The notes: generated by a model from the sequence alone, not told the origin. Shown: positions 17,028-26,258, counted from the first letter of the stretch. The stretch is DNA of 64,000 nt from Hyphomicrobiaceae bacterium (GCA_021324465.1 JAJPJB010000059.1:1-64000), one strand, 5' to 3'. A program made the numbers and translations.

Positions 17028-18590
17028 CTAGTACGTATTGATCGACCGCCCCGACTGGGTCTGCAGCTTGCCCGCGAGCGCGTAAAAATGAAAATGCATT
17101 GCACACCTGATGGCGTAGAGCCGGAGGAAAACACCGTCCGGCCGCTGCCAGAGCGCCGACAGGAGGCGTCGGAGATAGATCTTGCGCAAACAGCGATCGC
17201 GCACACGCAAGACGATTCTGCAAGCCGCGACGCCGGCCTCGATCCAGTTGCGTGTTTGCTTGATAAGACGCTCGCCACGGCGTGTCGCGGCAAACCGCCG
17301 CCAGCCGGGCTCGGCAATCAGCGGTCCCCGCAACCACAGGTCATCGACCCGATCAAAGAAGGCCTGCGGCTTGTAGAGCTCAGCCATAAGCTTGGCATAG
17401 CCTTCGCTCAGGCGCTCGCGGCTCATTTGCCGCGGGAGGATATTAGTCCCGTAGCTTGGGCGATCCTGTGAATCGAGACGCCCTTCCTGGGCCAGCCGGG
17501 CGTAGAGCGGCGTTTTCGGGATCGCCGACAGCATACCGACCATCACGACGCTGATACGGGATGCCTCGATGAATCGGCGGTGATTTTCGAACACGGCATC
17601 CGTGTCATTGTCGAAACCAACGATCATGCCGGCCCACACTTCGAGGCCGGCGTCGTGGATCCGTTGCACCTTTTCGGCCAAGGTGCCGCTGCGGCGCATG
17701 TTCTGCAGTTTCCTGGTTTCCCGCAGCGACTGCTCATCGGTGCTTTCAATGCCGACGAACAGCCCGTTGAAGTTGGCATCGACCAAGAGCCGCATGAGCT
17801 CGGCATCGTCGGCAAGATCAAGCGAGGCTTCGGTGACGAAGGTCAGCGGGTAACCATTGGCCTGCTGCCAACTGATGACGTGATTGAGGATTTTCTTCAT
17901 TTCTTTCTTGTTGCCGATCAGATTGTCGTCGACGACAAAGACGAGCGGCATCTTTGCCGCACGCAGCGCATCGAGCTCGGCGGTAATCTGTCGCGGAGAC
18001 TTAATCCTGGGGCGGCGCCCGAAAATGACGATGATATCGCAGAACTCACATTGAAAAGGGCACCCCCGCGAAAATTGCACGCTGCCAAAGGCGTATCGAT
18101 GCGTCTTCAGAAGGTCGAGGCGGGGCAGCGGTACGCGCGTCATATCCGTCCTGTCGTCCTGCTCGTAGCGACGCGCGGGCGCGCCGTTTTGCCAGTCCGA
18201 CAGAAAGCGGGGCCAAGTCTCCTCGGCCTCGCCGACAAAGATCGCGTCGACAAGGTCGCCGAAATAATTTTCGCTGACGCTGATCCAAGGTCCGCCGACG
18301 ACAACGAAACAGCCAAGTCTCTTTAATTCCGCGGCGATCTCCAACATGCGGTGACGCTGCACCGTCATGCCGGTGATGCCGACAATGTCGGCGCGCCGAC
18401 AGCGCTCAAAATCGAGCTCTTCGACATTCTCATCGATCAACGTGACCTGATGTTCCGGCGGCGTGAGCGCAGCAAGCAACGGCAATGCGCCGACGGGAAT
18501 GTTGGCGCTTTTGCCGAGAAGGCGCAACGCCGCCTCCAGCCCCCAAAACGACATCTCGAATCGTGGATTGATGATTACGATGTCGGCCAT
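17028..18590 (-). CDS. radical SAM protein with an N-terminal B12-binding-like domain
   Basis: The protein has 520 residues from the ATG at 18590 (ATG 18596 is also possible). Residues ~1-150 have the cobalamin-binding-like Rossmann fold seen in this class (MADIVIINPRF, VTLIDENVEELDF, VGITGMTVQRHR), although I do not see a DxHxxG lower-ligand motif. The radical SAM core begins VQFSRGCPFQCEFCDI, whose CxxxCxxC carries the [4Fe-4S] cluster. The C-terminal ~150 residues resemble the DUF4070 extension. Such proteins methylate or rearrange unreactive carbons in lipids and natural products. It is transcribed divergently from a methyltransferase, across a promoter region with three 19-bp-spaced AACTGACTT repeats. 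Confidence 0.85.
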   Translation of the reverse strand: MADIVIINPRFEMSFWGLEAALRLLGKSANIPVGALPLLAALTPPEHQVTLIDENVEELDFERCRRADIVGITGMTVQRHRMLEIAAELKRLGCFVVVGGPWISVSENYFGDLVDAIFVGEAEETWPRFLSDWQNGAPARRYEQDDRTDMTRVPLPRLDLLKTHRYAFGSVQFSRGCPFQCEFCDIIVIFGRRPRIKSPRQITAELDALRAAKMPLVFVVDDNLIGNKKEMKKILNHVISWQQANGYPLTFVTEASLDLADDAELMRLLVDANFNGLFVGIESTDEQSLRETRKLQNMRRSGTLAEKVQRIHDAGLEVWAGMIVGFDNDTDAVFENHRRFIEASRISVVMVGMLSAIPKTPLYARLAQEGRLDSQDRPSYGTNILPRQMSRERLSEGYAKLMAELYKPQAFFDRVDDLWLRGPLIAEPGWRRFAATRRGERLIKQTRNWIEAGVAACRIVLRVRDRCLRKIYLRRLLSALWQRPDGVFLRLYAIRCAMHFHFYALAGKLQTQSGRSINTY

Positions 18591-18958
18591 ACACATAAAC
18601 CGACGGTTTCGGCGGCCAGGTGTTAAACGGCGCGGCAAGATCGGAGGCCCAGATTGCTTGCGACCTCAGCGATCACGCGCCGATCCATCTGCGAACTGGC
18701 AATGGCGATCATAGCCCGCTGCGCCGCCTCCGAAACTGACTTATTTGTCATAAACTGACTTGGCTGCCAGGAACTGACTTTTTAATAACTTGCCGCTCGC
18801 TATTGAGCGGAAGATTATCGTCACGTCTTTTGTCCCATCAACGGAGCGCGCAAGAAGGATTCCCGCGGCTGCGCTTGGGACCGTGACGTCAAGAAACAAA
18901 GCGGCACCTGTCGGTGTTCATCACAAAGCAAAATGCAGCCCTCTGTAGAGGAGGCTTC
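18591..18958. other. divergent promoter region between the radical-SAM and methyltransferase genes
   Basis: 368 bases without a gene. The central part carries the three AACTGACTT repeats annotated separately. The part 18780-18958 before the methyltransferase is AT-richer and should contain its promoter. No riboswitch-like structure was noticed. Confidence 0.5.
18734..18780 (-). promoter_or_regulatory. three AACTGACTT repeats with exact 19-bp period
   Basis: AACTGACTT occurs at 18734-18742, 18753-18761 and 18772-18780, with starts 19 bases apart. On the minus strand these read AAGTCAGTT, and the outermost copy extends to AGTCAGTTCCTGGCA, 14/15 identical to 14711-14725 before the response-regulator gene. 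On this strand the array precedes the radical-SAM gene (start 18590). It could also serve the divergent methyltransferase. Confidence 0.6.
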
Positions 18959-19771
18959 ATGCTTTTGAAGGAACAGATCGTCCGACACTATGACGAGCTT
19001 AGTCCTTTCTACAGGGATTTATGGGGCGTTCACATCCATCACGGATATTGGAAGACGGGAAAAGAAACGAAAGAGTGCGCGCAGGAGCAGCTGGTAAGAG
19101 AACTGATCGCGCGCGCCAACATTAGACATGCCAGCAGAGTCCTCGATGTCGGCTGCGGCCTGGGCGCCTCGGCGATCTTGCTCAGCAGGGCACTTGGTGC
19201 CCACGTCATCGGCGTCACCATTTCGCCGGTGCAAATCGAAATCGGCAACAGCCTGATCGCGCGTGCCAAGGCCGATATAGACCTTGTGCAAATGGATGCG
19301 GAAGCGCTTGCGCTCGACGACCGGTTTGATCTGGTCTGGTCGGTGGAGGCTCTCTCTCATGTCAGCAAAAAGGAGGATTGCTTTCACGCGATTGCGAGAC
19401 TGCTGAATCGCGAGGGAAAGCTGGTGATTGCCGATTGGTTCAAGTCTGGCACCGCAACTGCCGCTCAGGCACGAAAGCTCCTTGAGCCGATCGAGCGCGC
19501 GATGGTGGTGGCCAAACTGGAAGTCCCGAGCAGCTATGCGAGCTACATCCGCGATGCGGGCCTTCGCGTTCTGTCATTCGATGACTTGAGTGAAAAGGTC
19601 AGAAAGACCTGGGATTTGGCAACCGAGCTGGTCCGAGCGCCGACGCTTTGGAAATTGGCGGCACGGCGCGGCGAGGATTTTTCGGCGTTTTTGCAGGCCT
19701 TCGCGGCGATGCGCGCCGGCTATCAGTCCAAGGCGCTCTGTTACGGGGCGCTGATCGCGCAAAAGCCTTGA
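18959..19771 (+). CDS. class I SAM-dependent methyltransferase (tocopherol/cyclopropane-synthase-like group)
   Basis: The protein has 270 residues. ATG 18959 follows GAGGAGG by four bases, so the longer frame from 18914 is not used. The SAM-binding motif I is VLDVGCGLGASAILL (about 60-74), with GVTISPVQIEIG after strand 2, VQMDAEAL, and the post-II DLVWSVEALSHV. The N-terminal YDELSPFYRDLWGVHIHHGYW is typical of the gamma-tocopherol methyltransferase/sterol methyltransferase branch, which acts on lipophilic rings or chains. With the polyketide synthase and exporter nearby it could methylate a phenolic lipid. The next gene starts 25 bases downstream on the same strand. Confidence 0.87.
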   Translation: MLLKEQIVRHYDELSPFYRDLWGVHIHHGYWKTGKETKECAQEQLVRELIARANIRHASRVLDVGCGLGASAILLSRALGAHVIGVTISPVQIEIGNSLIARAKADIDLVQMDAEALALDDRFDLVWSVEALSHVSKKEDCFHAIARLLNREGKLVIADWFKSGTATAAQARKLLEPIERAMVVAKLEVPSSYASYIRDAGLRVLSFDDLSEKVRKTWDLATELVRAPTLWKLAARRGEDFSAFLQAFAAMRAGYQSKALCYGALIAQKP

Positions 19772-19796
19772 CCCTAAAATCGCCGGACAATTCGCA

Positions 19797-20543
19797 ATGG
19801 CGCTTTCTGTTGATCTGACCCATCGGCGCGACGAGCCCGAATGGCTCGATCGGACGGACATCGATCCAAAAGAGCTTGAAAGCGTTCTGCGTGACCTCGC
19901 GCGTTTCAATCAAGCCTTCCTCGGCCACTATCCGCTTCTGCGCTGGCTTGGCAAGGCGATCCGAGCCGCTCCCAAGGAAGCGCCCCTCACCATCGTCGAC
20001 GTCGGTTGCGGCTATGGCGACCTGCTGCGCGCAATCCGGCGCTGGTCATCGCAGAACGGATTCGACTTCAATCTTGTCGGCATCGACCTCAATCCGGTTA
20101 CCATCCGCATCGCGCGCGCAGCAACTTCAGCGGGCGACCGCATTGATTTTCGGGCGATGGACATCTTTGAGCTCAATCCGACCATACAGGCCGATTTCAT
20201 TGTCAGCAGCCTGCTGACGCATCATCTTTCGGATGACGAGATCAGCGAATTCCTTCGCTTGATGGAGCAGGTAGCCCGCCAGGGCTGGGCCGTTTGCGAT
20301 CTGCAACGCAGCCGTCTCCTGTATCATTTCATCGGGCTAAGCAGCCGCGCTGCGCGCTTGCATCCGATGATCACACATGACGGACAGATTTCGGTCGCGC
20401 GCTCGCTCAGACGCGCCGAGTGGACGCAACGCATTGCCGAAGCCGGCCTCTCGTCCAAGGACGTGGAAATTCGCTGGTTCTTGTTTCGCTTCCTGATTGG
20501 GCGGTTGCGACACGCAGAGCAGACTCCGCAAATAAAGCAATGA
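19797..20543 (+). CDS. class I SAM-dependent methyltransferase of the type III PKS-associated kind
   Basis: The protein has 248 residues. The conserved opening RRDEPEWLDRTDIDPKELE is what I recall from methyltransferases that sit beside type III polyketide synthase and flavin oxidoreductase genes in alphaproteobacteria. Motif I is TIVDVGCGYGDLLRAI (about 64-79), followed by GIDLNPVTIRIA, FRAMDIF and FIVSSLLTHHLSD. It probably methylates the polyketide product. Its stop overlaps the ATG of the exporter gene (ATGA), so the two are coupled. The usual partners are on the opposite strand 5.6 kb to the left, which suggests that the cluster was rearranged or invaded by the regulatory and radical-SAM genes. 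Confidence 0.85.
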   Translation: MALSVDLTHRRDEPEWLDRTDIDPKELESVLRDLARFNQAFLGHYPLLRWLGKAIRAAPKEAPLTIVDVGCGYGDLLRAIRRWSSQNGFDFNLVGIDLNPVTIRIARAATSAGDRIDFRAMDIFELNPTIQADFIVSSLLTHHLSDDEISEFLRLMEQVARQGWAVCDLQRSRLLYHFIGLSSRAARLHPMITHDGQISVARSLRRAEWTQRIAEAGLSSKDVEIRWFLFRFLIGRLRHAEQTPQIKQ

Positions 20544-22090
20544 TAGCTGCAGCACAGACTCGCGCTACGGATTCCGTCACGCCCGCGACATGGACCGGCT
20601 TTGCCGCAATGTGCGTTGGCATGTTCATGGCGGTGCTCGACGTGCAAGTCGTCGCCACGTCGCTGCCGACGATCCAGCAAGCGCTTGCCATCGCGAAAGA
20701 TAAAATGAGCTGGATCCAGACGGCGTACCTGATCGCTGAAATCATCGCGATTCCGCTCACGGGATTCCTGACTCGAGCGCTGACCATGCGGGGGCTGTTC
20801 ATGGCGAGCATCGCAATCTTTACGCTGGCATCGATCGGCTGTGCCGCCAGCAAGGGATTCGGCTCGCTGATTGCATGGCGCATCGTTCAAGGATTTTCCG
20901 GCGGCACGCTGATCCCCGCGGTATTTTCCGCGGTGTTTCTGCTTTTTCCAGTTCGCCTGCAGGCGGCTGCGACTGTCATCGCCGGCGTCCTGGCCGTGCT
21001 TGCGCCGACGCTGGGGCTGGTCGTTGGCGGCTGGATAACGTCCGCCTATTCCTGGCCTTGGCTGTTCCTGATCAATGTCGTTCCGGGGATTACCGCTGCC
21101 CTGCTGGCATGGTCGTCGCTGCCGAGAGACAATCCACACTTTGAAGAAATCCGTCGTCTGGACCTCCGCGCATTGGGGCTTGGCGCGTTCGCTCTCGCCG
21201 CGCTCGAAATCGCCCTCAAGGCGGCGCCTGATCGTGGCTGGACTTCGCCACTGGTCGCCCAGCTTCTCGGCTTGTGCCTCATCGCCGCGGCGGCATTCAT
21301 CTATCAAACGCTGCAGTCGCAAAATCCGCTGGTAGAGTTACGGACCTTCCGTAATCGAAATTTCTTGATCGGCTGTCTGCTCAGCTTCGTGCTCGGCATT
21401 GGATTATTTGGCTCAGTCTATCTCATGCCGATTTTTCTCGCCTATGTGCGCGGACACGACGCGCTTGAAATCGGCAGGACCATGCTGGTCACGGGCGTCG
21501 CGCAGCTTGTTGCCGCTCCGATCGCGGTCCTTTTGGTCAGACGCTTTGACGAGCGGGTTTTGGCTGCATTTGGCTTTCTGCTGTTTGCAATCGGTCTGGG
21601 GCTGAGCTTCGCGCAAACAAAGGATACCGACTTCGGCGAGATGCTCTGGCCGCAGGTCGTGCGTGGATCCGCCGTCATGCTTTGCATACTGGCGCCGACC
21701 GAGCTTGCGCTCGGACAATTGCCGAAGCGAGTGATTTCGGATGCGAGCGGATTGTTCAACATGATGCGCAATCTCGGCGGCGCCATTGGCATCGCCGTCA
21801 TCGACACCATTGTTTACGGGCATGCAGCCGGGCACGCGCGAGCGATCGTGAACGGTCTCATGGATGGTGATTTGGACACGGCAAAACTGCTGGGTATTCC
21901 AGCGGACGCCTTGGGCCCGGCGCTGCTTGACCCGCAGAAGCAGGCCATGCTCGCGCCGCTGATCGAACGGGTCGCCTATGTCCAGGCCGTTAATGACGCA
22001 TGGGCATGGGTTGCGCTGATCACGCTCGCCGTGATCGTGGTCGTGCCCTTTGCCGGGCTCACGCCGAAATCGCAGCGCTTCCCACCGTGA
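20540..22090 (+). CDS. MFS drug/metabolite exporter, DHA2 (EmrB/QacA) family
   Basis: The protein has 516 residues and about 14 hydrophobic segments. The start ATG 20540 overlaps the stop of the methyltransferase, and the frame upstream to 20420 is inside that gene. Signature features are motif D1 near residue 25 (MAVLDVQVVATSLPTI), the antiporter motif around GVLAVLAPTLGLVVGGWI (about 150-168), and RIVQGFSGGTLIPAVF. DHA2 pumps are proton antiporters in the inner membrane that expel hydrophobic compounds. Coupling to a methyltransferase suggests that it exports the product of the polyketide pathway or protects against it. It is convergent with the hybrid kinase that ends at 22160. Confidence 0.92.
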   Translation: MIAAAQTRATDSVTPATWTGFAAMCVGMFMAVLDVQVVATSLPTIQQALAIAKDKMSWIQTAYLIAEIIAIPLTGFLTRALTMRGLFMASIAIFTLASIGCAASKGFGSLIAWRIVQGFSGGTLIPAVFSAVFLLFPVRLQAAATVIAGVLAVLAPTLGLVVGGWITSAYSWPWLFLINVVPGITAALLAWSSLPRDNPHFEEIRRLDLRALGLGAFALAALEIALKAAPDRGWTSPLVAQLLGLCLIAAAAFIYQTLQSQNPLVELRTFRNRNFLIGCLLSFVLGIGLFGSVYLMPIFLAYVRGHDALEIGRTMLVTGVAQLVAAPIAVLLVRRFDERVLAAFGFLLFAIGLGLSFAQTKDTDFGEMLWPQVVRGSAVMLCILAPTELALGQLPKRVISDASGLFNMMRNLGGAIGIAVIDTIVYGHAAGHARAIVNGLMDGDLDTAKLLGIPADALGPALLDPQKQAMLAPLIERVAYVQAVNDAWAWVALITLAVIVVVPFAGLTPKSQRFPP

Positions 22091-22159
22091 AAGGACAGAG
22101 CCGCTCAGGGCACTGCTCCAACGGAGGTTTGGAACAAATGCGGGCCGGCGCGAAGGTTG

Positions 22160-25100
22160 TCAGCTCGCCAGCATCGACCGCTCTGCCCGTGGCGCATCGA
22201 GCGCGTCGTGGAGGACGCGGCCGAGCGTTGAGATTTGATAGGGCTTGCGCAGCACCGGAAATTCCGGCTCGTTGTCGAACACTTTGGTGTAGCCCGTGGT
22301 CAAAACGACAGGGATATGCGGATATTTGCTCGCGACCGCGCGCCCCAGCGCCAGACCGTCGGTTTGTCCCGGCAACACAACGTCGCTGAAGACGAGCCGG
22401 ATATCCGCGCCCGAGGCCAGTACATCGAGCGCCTGCGCTGCGGTCTCGGCTTCCATGGTCCGATAGCCGAGCTCTTCGAGCAGCGACACCGCGACGCTGC
22501 GCACGTCGGCATTGTCCTCGACGACCAGCACCGCTTGCCGGTCCGCCGCGCGGTAGTGGCCGTCGTCCTGCGGCGAGAGCAAGGCCGGCGCCGCGTGGCT
22601 GCGCGGCAAATAGACGGTCACTCGGGTGCCCAGCCCCGGTTCGCTGTCAATGGTGACAGTGCCGTTCGAGCGACGGGCGAAGCCATAGACCTGCGACAGG
22701 CCGAGGCCAGTGCCTTTATCAGGACCTTTGGTGGTGAAGAACGGCTCGACAACGCGCGGCAACAGATCGGGCGCGATGCCGCAGCCGCAATCGGCAACGC
22801 TCAGCGCAACGCAATCGCCGCTGACCTCCGGAATGTCGCCCTCCGCGAGTTGGACGTTTTTGGCGGCAATCACGATGCGGCCGCCGTCCGGCATGGCATC
22901 GCGCGCATTGACGGCGAGATTAACCAGCGCCAGTTCGAGCTCCGATTTGTCGACACGCACCAGCCAGACGTCGCGCGGCAACTCGATTGCAAATTCAATA
23001 TTGACGTGCATCGAGCCGGCGAGCACGTCACGGATGGCACGTATCGTTTCGGCCGGATTGATCACGGTCGCGCTCAGCGGCAGGGTGCGCGCGAATGACA
23101 ACAGCTGCCGCGTCAGATTCTCGCCGCGTGTTGCCGCCATTTCAATAGCCGCCAGCGCGCGTTTGTCTCGCGGCTCGCGCAGATGGTTTTTTAAGCGCTG
23201 GGCGTGACCGCTCACGATCATGAGTAGATTGTTGAAGTCGTGGGCAATGCCGCCGGTGAGCTGGCCGATGGCGTCCATCTTCTGCAGATGCGCGGCCTGC
23301 CGTTGCGCGCGCTCGAGCGCGGCCGCCGCTTCCTTCTCGGCGGTGACGTGCCGGCCAGCGAGATAGATGAGACCATTGCTCTCGGTCATGGTCCAATGCA
23401 GCCAACGCCATGAGCCGTCCTTGTGGCGGAAACGATTTTCCATCCGGACGGTGGGCACACCTTGCGCCAACTGGTCGCGTGCCGCGCTCGAATGCCGCGC
23501 ATCGTCCGGATGGCGCAATTCGCTCACATGCATGGACTTGATCTCGTCCTCGCTCCAGCCGAGCAGGCGAGACCAGGCCGGATTGATGCTCAAGAAATAA
23601 CCCTCAAAGTTTGAAACCGCGAGCAGATCTTCCGAGACATTCCAGATCCGGTCGCGCTCCAAGGTCCGTCGTTGGACCTCGGCTTCCAGGCGCTCGCTGA
23701 GCTTGCGCAACTCGGCTTCAATAGCGGCGCGCGCCTGGTCGCCGCGCATGCGCTCGATGCCGAAGCCGAGCTGGCGGGCCAAGGTCAGCGCGAGCTCGAT
23801 GTCTTGCTGGGCAAATTCACGCGATGTTTCGTAGTAGGCCATGAATGTGCCGACCAGGCGGCCGGCGGCCATCAGCGGAACGAAGGCAAGCGCGACAATA
23901 TCCTCGGCTTTCAGGACGGCCTTGAGCGCGGCACTGAGGTCGGCAGCGCCGACATCGGCAATGCAGAGCGGATCGGGATTAGCTTCGTCGTACCGCCAGG
24001 GCGAATGACCGTCGACGGCGCGGCGATAGGCGTCCGACAGGCCGCGCCAGGCGACGAAGCGCATGATGCCATCTCCATCGCAGCGCAGGATCGAAGCGCG
24101 GCTGCAATGCAAGGCGGTGATAATGGCATCCAGAGCCGCCTCGTAGATGTCGCTCAGACTGCTCGCGCGATAGAGCCGGTCGGTAAAGCGATACAGCGCC
24201 GCCTGCTCGTCGGCGCGTCGCGCCATTGCGACTTCGACGCGTTTGCGTGCGGTAATGTCGCGGGCGATTTTGGAAGCGCCCACGATATTGCCGAGATCAT
24301 CGCGCATCGGCGAAACGGTGAGTGAGATGTCGAGGAGCCGACCGTCCTTGCAGCGGCGGACCGTCTCATAATGCTCGACCCGCGCGCCGCGCCGAATGCG
24401 GGCAAGAAGCTTTGGCTCTTCGTCCTGCAGCTCGGCCGGGACCAGAATTGTGATCGGTTTGCCCACGGCCTCTCGTGCAGAATAGCCGAACAGGCGCTCT
24501 GCGCCGGGATTCCAGCTCACGATGGTTCCGTTGATGTCCATGCTGACGATGGCATCATCCGACGATTCGACGATGCTCGCGAGCTGCCGCCGCGCCGCCG
24601 CGCCGGCGTGAAGCTCGGTGACATCGAACAGCGATGCGATCCAGCCGCCGACATTTCCTTGCTCGTCACGCTCGGGCCGATAGGCGATATGCAAGGCGCG
24701 CGTGCCGGCGTTCGGAAATGTGAGCTCGCATTCAAAGTCCACCGCCTGGCCGCGCAGCACCTTTTCGGTATAGGGCCGCAGCGTCGCAAGGCCCTTCTCG
24801 CCCAGGATATCGGCGATGCTCTTGCCGAGAATGTTGTCGCGCGGCTGTGCGAGCAGCTGCGCATAGGCGTCGCTGACAAAGCGATAGCGCAGGTCGCGGC
24901 TGCAGCGTACCAGCATGAACGGGGTGCGGTTGATCACCGATTGCAACTCGGCTTCGCTGGCGCGCAGCGCCTCTTCGGCGCGCTTGCGCTCGGTCAGCTC
25001 CTGAAAGCTGCAGATTGCACCTTCGACGCGGCCGCGGCTGTCTTCAAGTGGCGCGACATTCATCAGCACCGGAACCCGCGAACCGTCCGGGCGACCGATG

Positions 25101-25420
25101 ACGAGTTCGGCGCCGATCACCCGCTCGCCGCTGTGCAGGGCCCGCACGACCGGACTTGAATCGAAGTTCAGCGGCTCACCGTCGGCGCGATAGCGGCGAA
25201 ACGCGCTGCTGGCGAAGACTTGCGGATCGTCGAGCGGCAGCGCATCGCCCCACAATTCGACGGCGCGCCGGTTATAGCGGACAAGGCTGGTATCGGCCCG
25301 GCACACGCAAAAGCCGACCGGAACGGCATCCAGAATGCTTTGGGCGATCGCGGCAAAATCCTTCAGGCTGGCCGACCTTGGAATGATGTCGGTTGGGACG
25401 CCGGGACCCTGACCACTCAT
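22160..25420 (-). CDS. multi-PAS/GAF hybrid histidine kinase with C-terminal receiver
   Basis: The protein has 1086 residues from the ATG at 25420. The order is: PAS (about 20-145, ending LTERKRAEEAL), a second PAS, a third PAS (IVESSDDAIVSMDINGTIVSWNPGAERLFGY...), a GAF domain (LYRFTDRLYRASSLSDIYEAAL, about 410-560), a fourth PAS (WNVSEDLLAVSNFEGYFLSINPAW), then the kinase with H-box IGQLTGGIAHDFNNLL. The N-box ALVNLAVNARDAMPDGG and G boxes GCGI and GTGLGLSQVYG are present. The C-terminal receiver has Asp in LVFSDVVLPG. No membrane spans are seen, so it is cytosolic. It is a single gene; the signal and target are unknown. Confidence 0.92.
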   Translation of the reverse strand: MSGQGPGVPTDIIPRSASLKDFAAIAQSILDAVPVGFCVCRADTSLVRYNRRAVELWGDALPLDDPQVFASSAFRRYRADGEPLNFDSSPVVRALHSGERVIGAELVIGRPDGSRVPVLMNVAPLEDSRGRVEGAICSFQELTERKRAEEALRASEAELQSVINRTPFMLVRCSRDLRYRFVSDAYAQLLAQPRDNILGKSIADILGEKGLATLRPYTEKVLRGQAVDFECELTFPNAGTRALHIAYRPERDEQGNVGGWIASLFDVTELHAGAAARRQLASIVESSDDAIVSMDINGTIVSWNPGAERLFGYSAREAVGKPITILVPAELQDEEPKLLARIRRGARVEHYETVRRCKDGRLLDISLTVSPMRDDLGNIVGASKIARDITARKRVEVAMARRADEQAALYRFTDRLYRASSLSDIYEAALDAIITALHCSRASILRCDGDGIMRFVAWRGLSDAYRRAVDGHSPWRYDEANPDPLCIADVGAADLSAALKAVLKAEDIVALAFVPLMAAGRLVGTFMAYYETSREFAQQDIELALTLARQLGFGIERMRGDQARAAIEAELRKLSERLEAEVQRRTLERDRIWNVSEDLLAVSNFEGYFLSINPAWSRLLGWSEDEIKSMHVSELRHPDDARHSSAARDQLAQGVPTVRMENRFRHKDGSWRWLHWTMTESNGLIYLAGRHVTAEKEAAAALERAQRQAAHLQKMDAIGQLTGGIAHDFNNLLMIVSGHAQRLKNHLREPRDKRALAAIEMAATRGENLTRQLLSFARTLPLSATVINPAETIRAIRDVLAGSMHVNIEFAIELPRDVWLVRVDKSELELALVNLAVNARDAMPDGGRIVIAAKNVQLAEGDIPEVSGDCVALSVADCGCGIAPDLLPRVVEPFFTTKGPDKGTGLGLSQVYGFARRSNGTVTIDSEPGLGTRVTVYLPRSHAAPALLSPQDDGHYRAADRQAVLVVEDNADVRSVAVSLLEELGYRTMEAETAAQALDVLASGADIRLVFSDVVLPGQTDGLALGRAVASKYPHIPVVLTTGYTKVFDNEPEFPVLRKPYQISTLGRVLHDALDAPRAERSMLAS

Positions 25421-25737
25421 GGGATAAACCCCGATCAACGCAACGCGAGTTCAGTTGGAAAGTTCCTGCCCTTCAATTGCTTATCATGCTCCTCTTTGCT
25501 GCCGGAGAAAACGCAAATCGGCATTGAATGGCGCGAAAATGTGCTCGCAGCCGCCCAAGGTCGGCTAGCTGGCATTGGGCGGAAACGGCCGTCGGCGTGC
25601 TTGGTTTCGGGCCTTGTGAAGGGAACCGCCGCCGCGAGCTATCAATTAGGCGCGGCCGGCCCGGAAATTGCGTGTGAAGTGCGCATTTCTTCGGCCTTTC
25701 TCGGAATGTTAGTTACGTAACATGTGAGTTAAGTAAC
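25421..25737. other. intergenic region upstream of the hybrid kinase
   Basis: No gene is recognised. A near-perfect tandem repeat lies at its right end: AGTTACGTAACATG (25711-25724) and AGTTAAGTAACATG (25727-25740) with a 16-base period; the first copy contains the palindrome GTTACGTAAC. It abuts the transglutaminase-like pseudogene, whose first ATG (25738) is the end of the second copy. Confidence 0.5.
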
Positions 25738-26258
25738 ATGGCAGTCCTCGTCGTCTTCGTCACGCAACCCGTTACACCTTCGACCGACCGATCAGCCTCG
25801 GTCCGCAGATCGTGCGCTTGCGGCCCGCGCCGCATGGCCGCAACCGCCTTTCGAGCTATTCGCTGAAGGTCACGCCAGCGCAGCACTTCGTAAACTGGCA
25901 GCAGGACCCGCACGGCAATTGGCAGGCGCGTTACGTTTTTCCGCAAAAGACGAGTGAATTCGCAGTTATCGTCGATCTGCTCGCCGACATGGCGGTGATC
26001 AATCCGTTCGATTCCTTTGTCGAGCCGACCGCGCGGTGGCCGTTCAAATTCGATCCCGCGCTCTTATGAGGATCTCTTGGCTTTTATCGGACCGGAGCCG
26101 GCGAGCCAGCGCCTGAAAGAATTCGTCAGCACGATCTCACGCGAGCCGCGTAACAATGTGGATTTTTTGGTCGATCTCAATCAGCGCCCGCAGCGCATGA
26201 TCCGGTATCTCATTCGCATGGCACGGGCGTGCAGACGCCGGACGAAACGCTGACCGCC
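25738..26258 (+). pseudogene. remnant of a large transglutaminase-like protein (DUF2126 type), frameshifted
   Basis: Conceptual translation across three frames recovers the N-terminal part of the ~1100-residue transglutaminase-like/DUF2126 proteins: RHATRYTFDRPISLGPQIVR from about 25759, then LKVTPAQHFVNWQQDPHGNW and VVDLLADMAV-like sequence up to a stop at 26067. In another frame it continues with EDLLAFIGPEPASQRLKEF, SREPRNNVDFLVDLNQRPQ and YLIRM. After a further shift GVQTPDETLTAGG appears at about 26231. The next expected segment, with the catalytic Cys (GSCRD), is lost. At least two frameshifts plus a large 3' deletion mean it is dead. 26259-26518 shows nothing recognisable. Confidence 0.75.
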
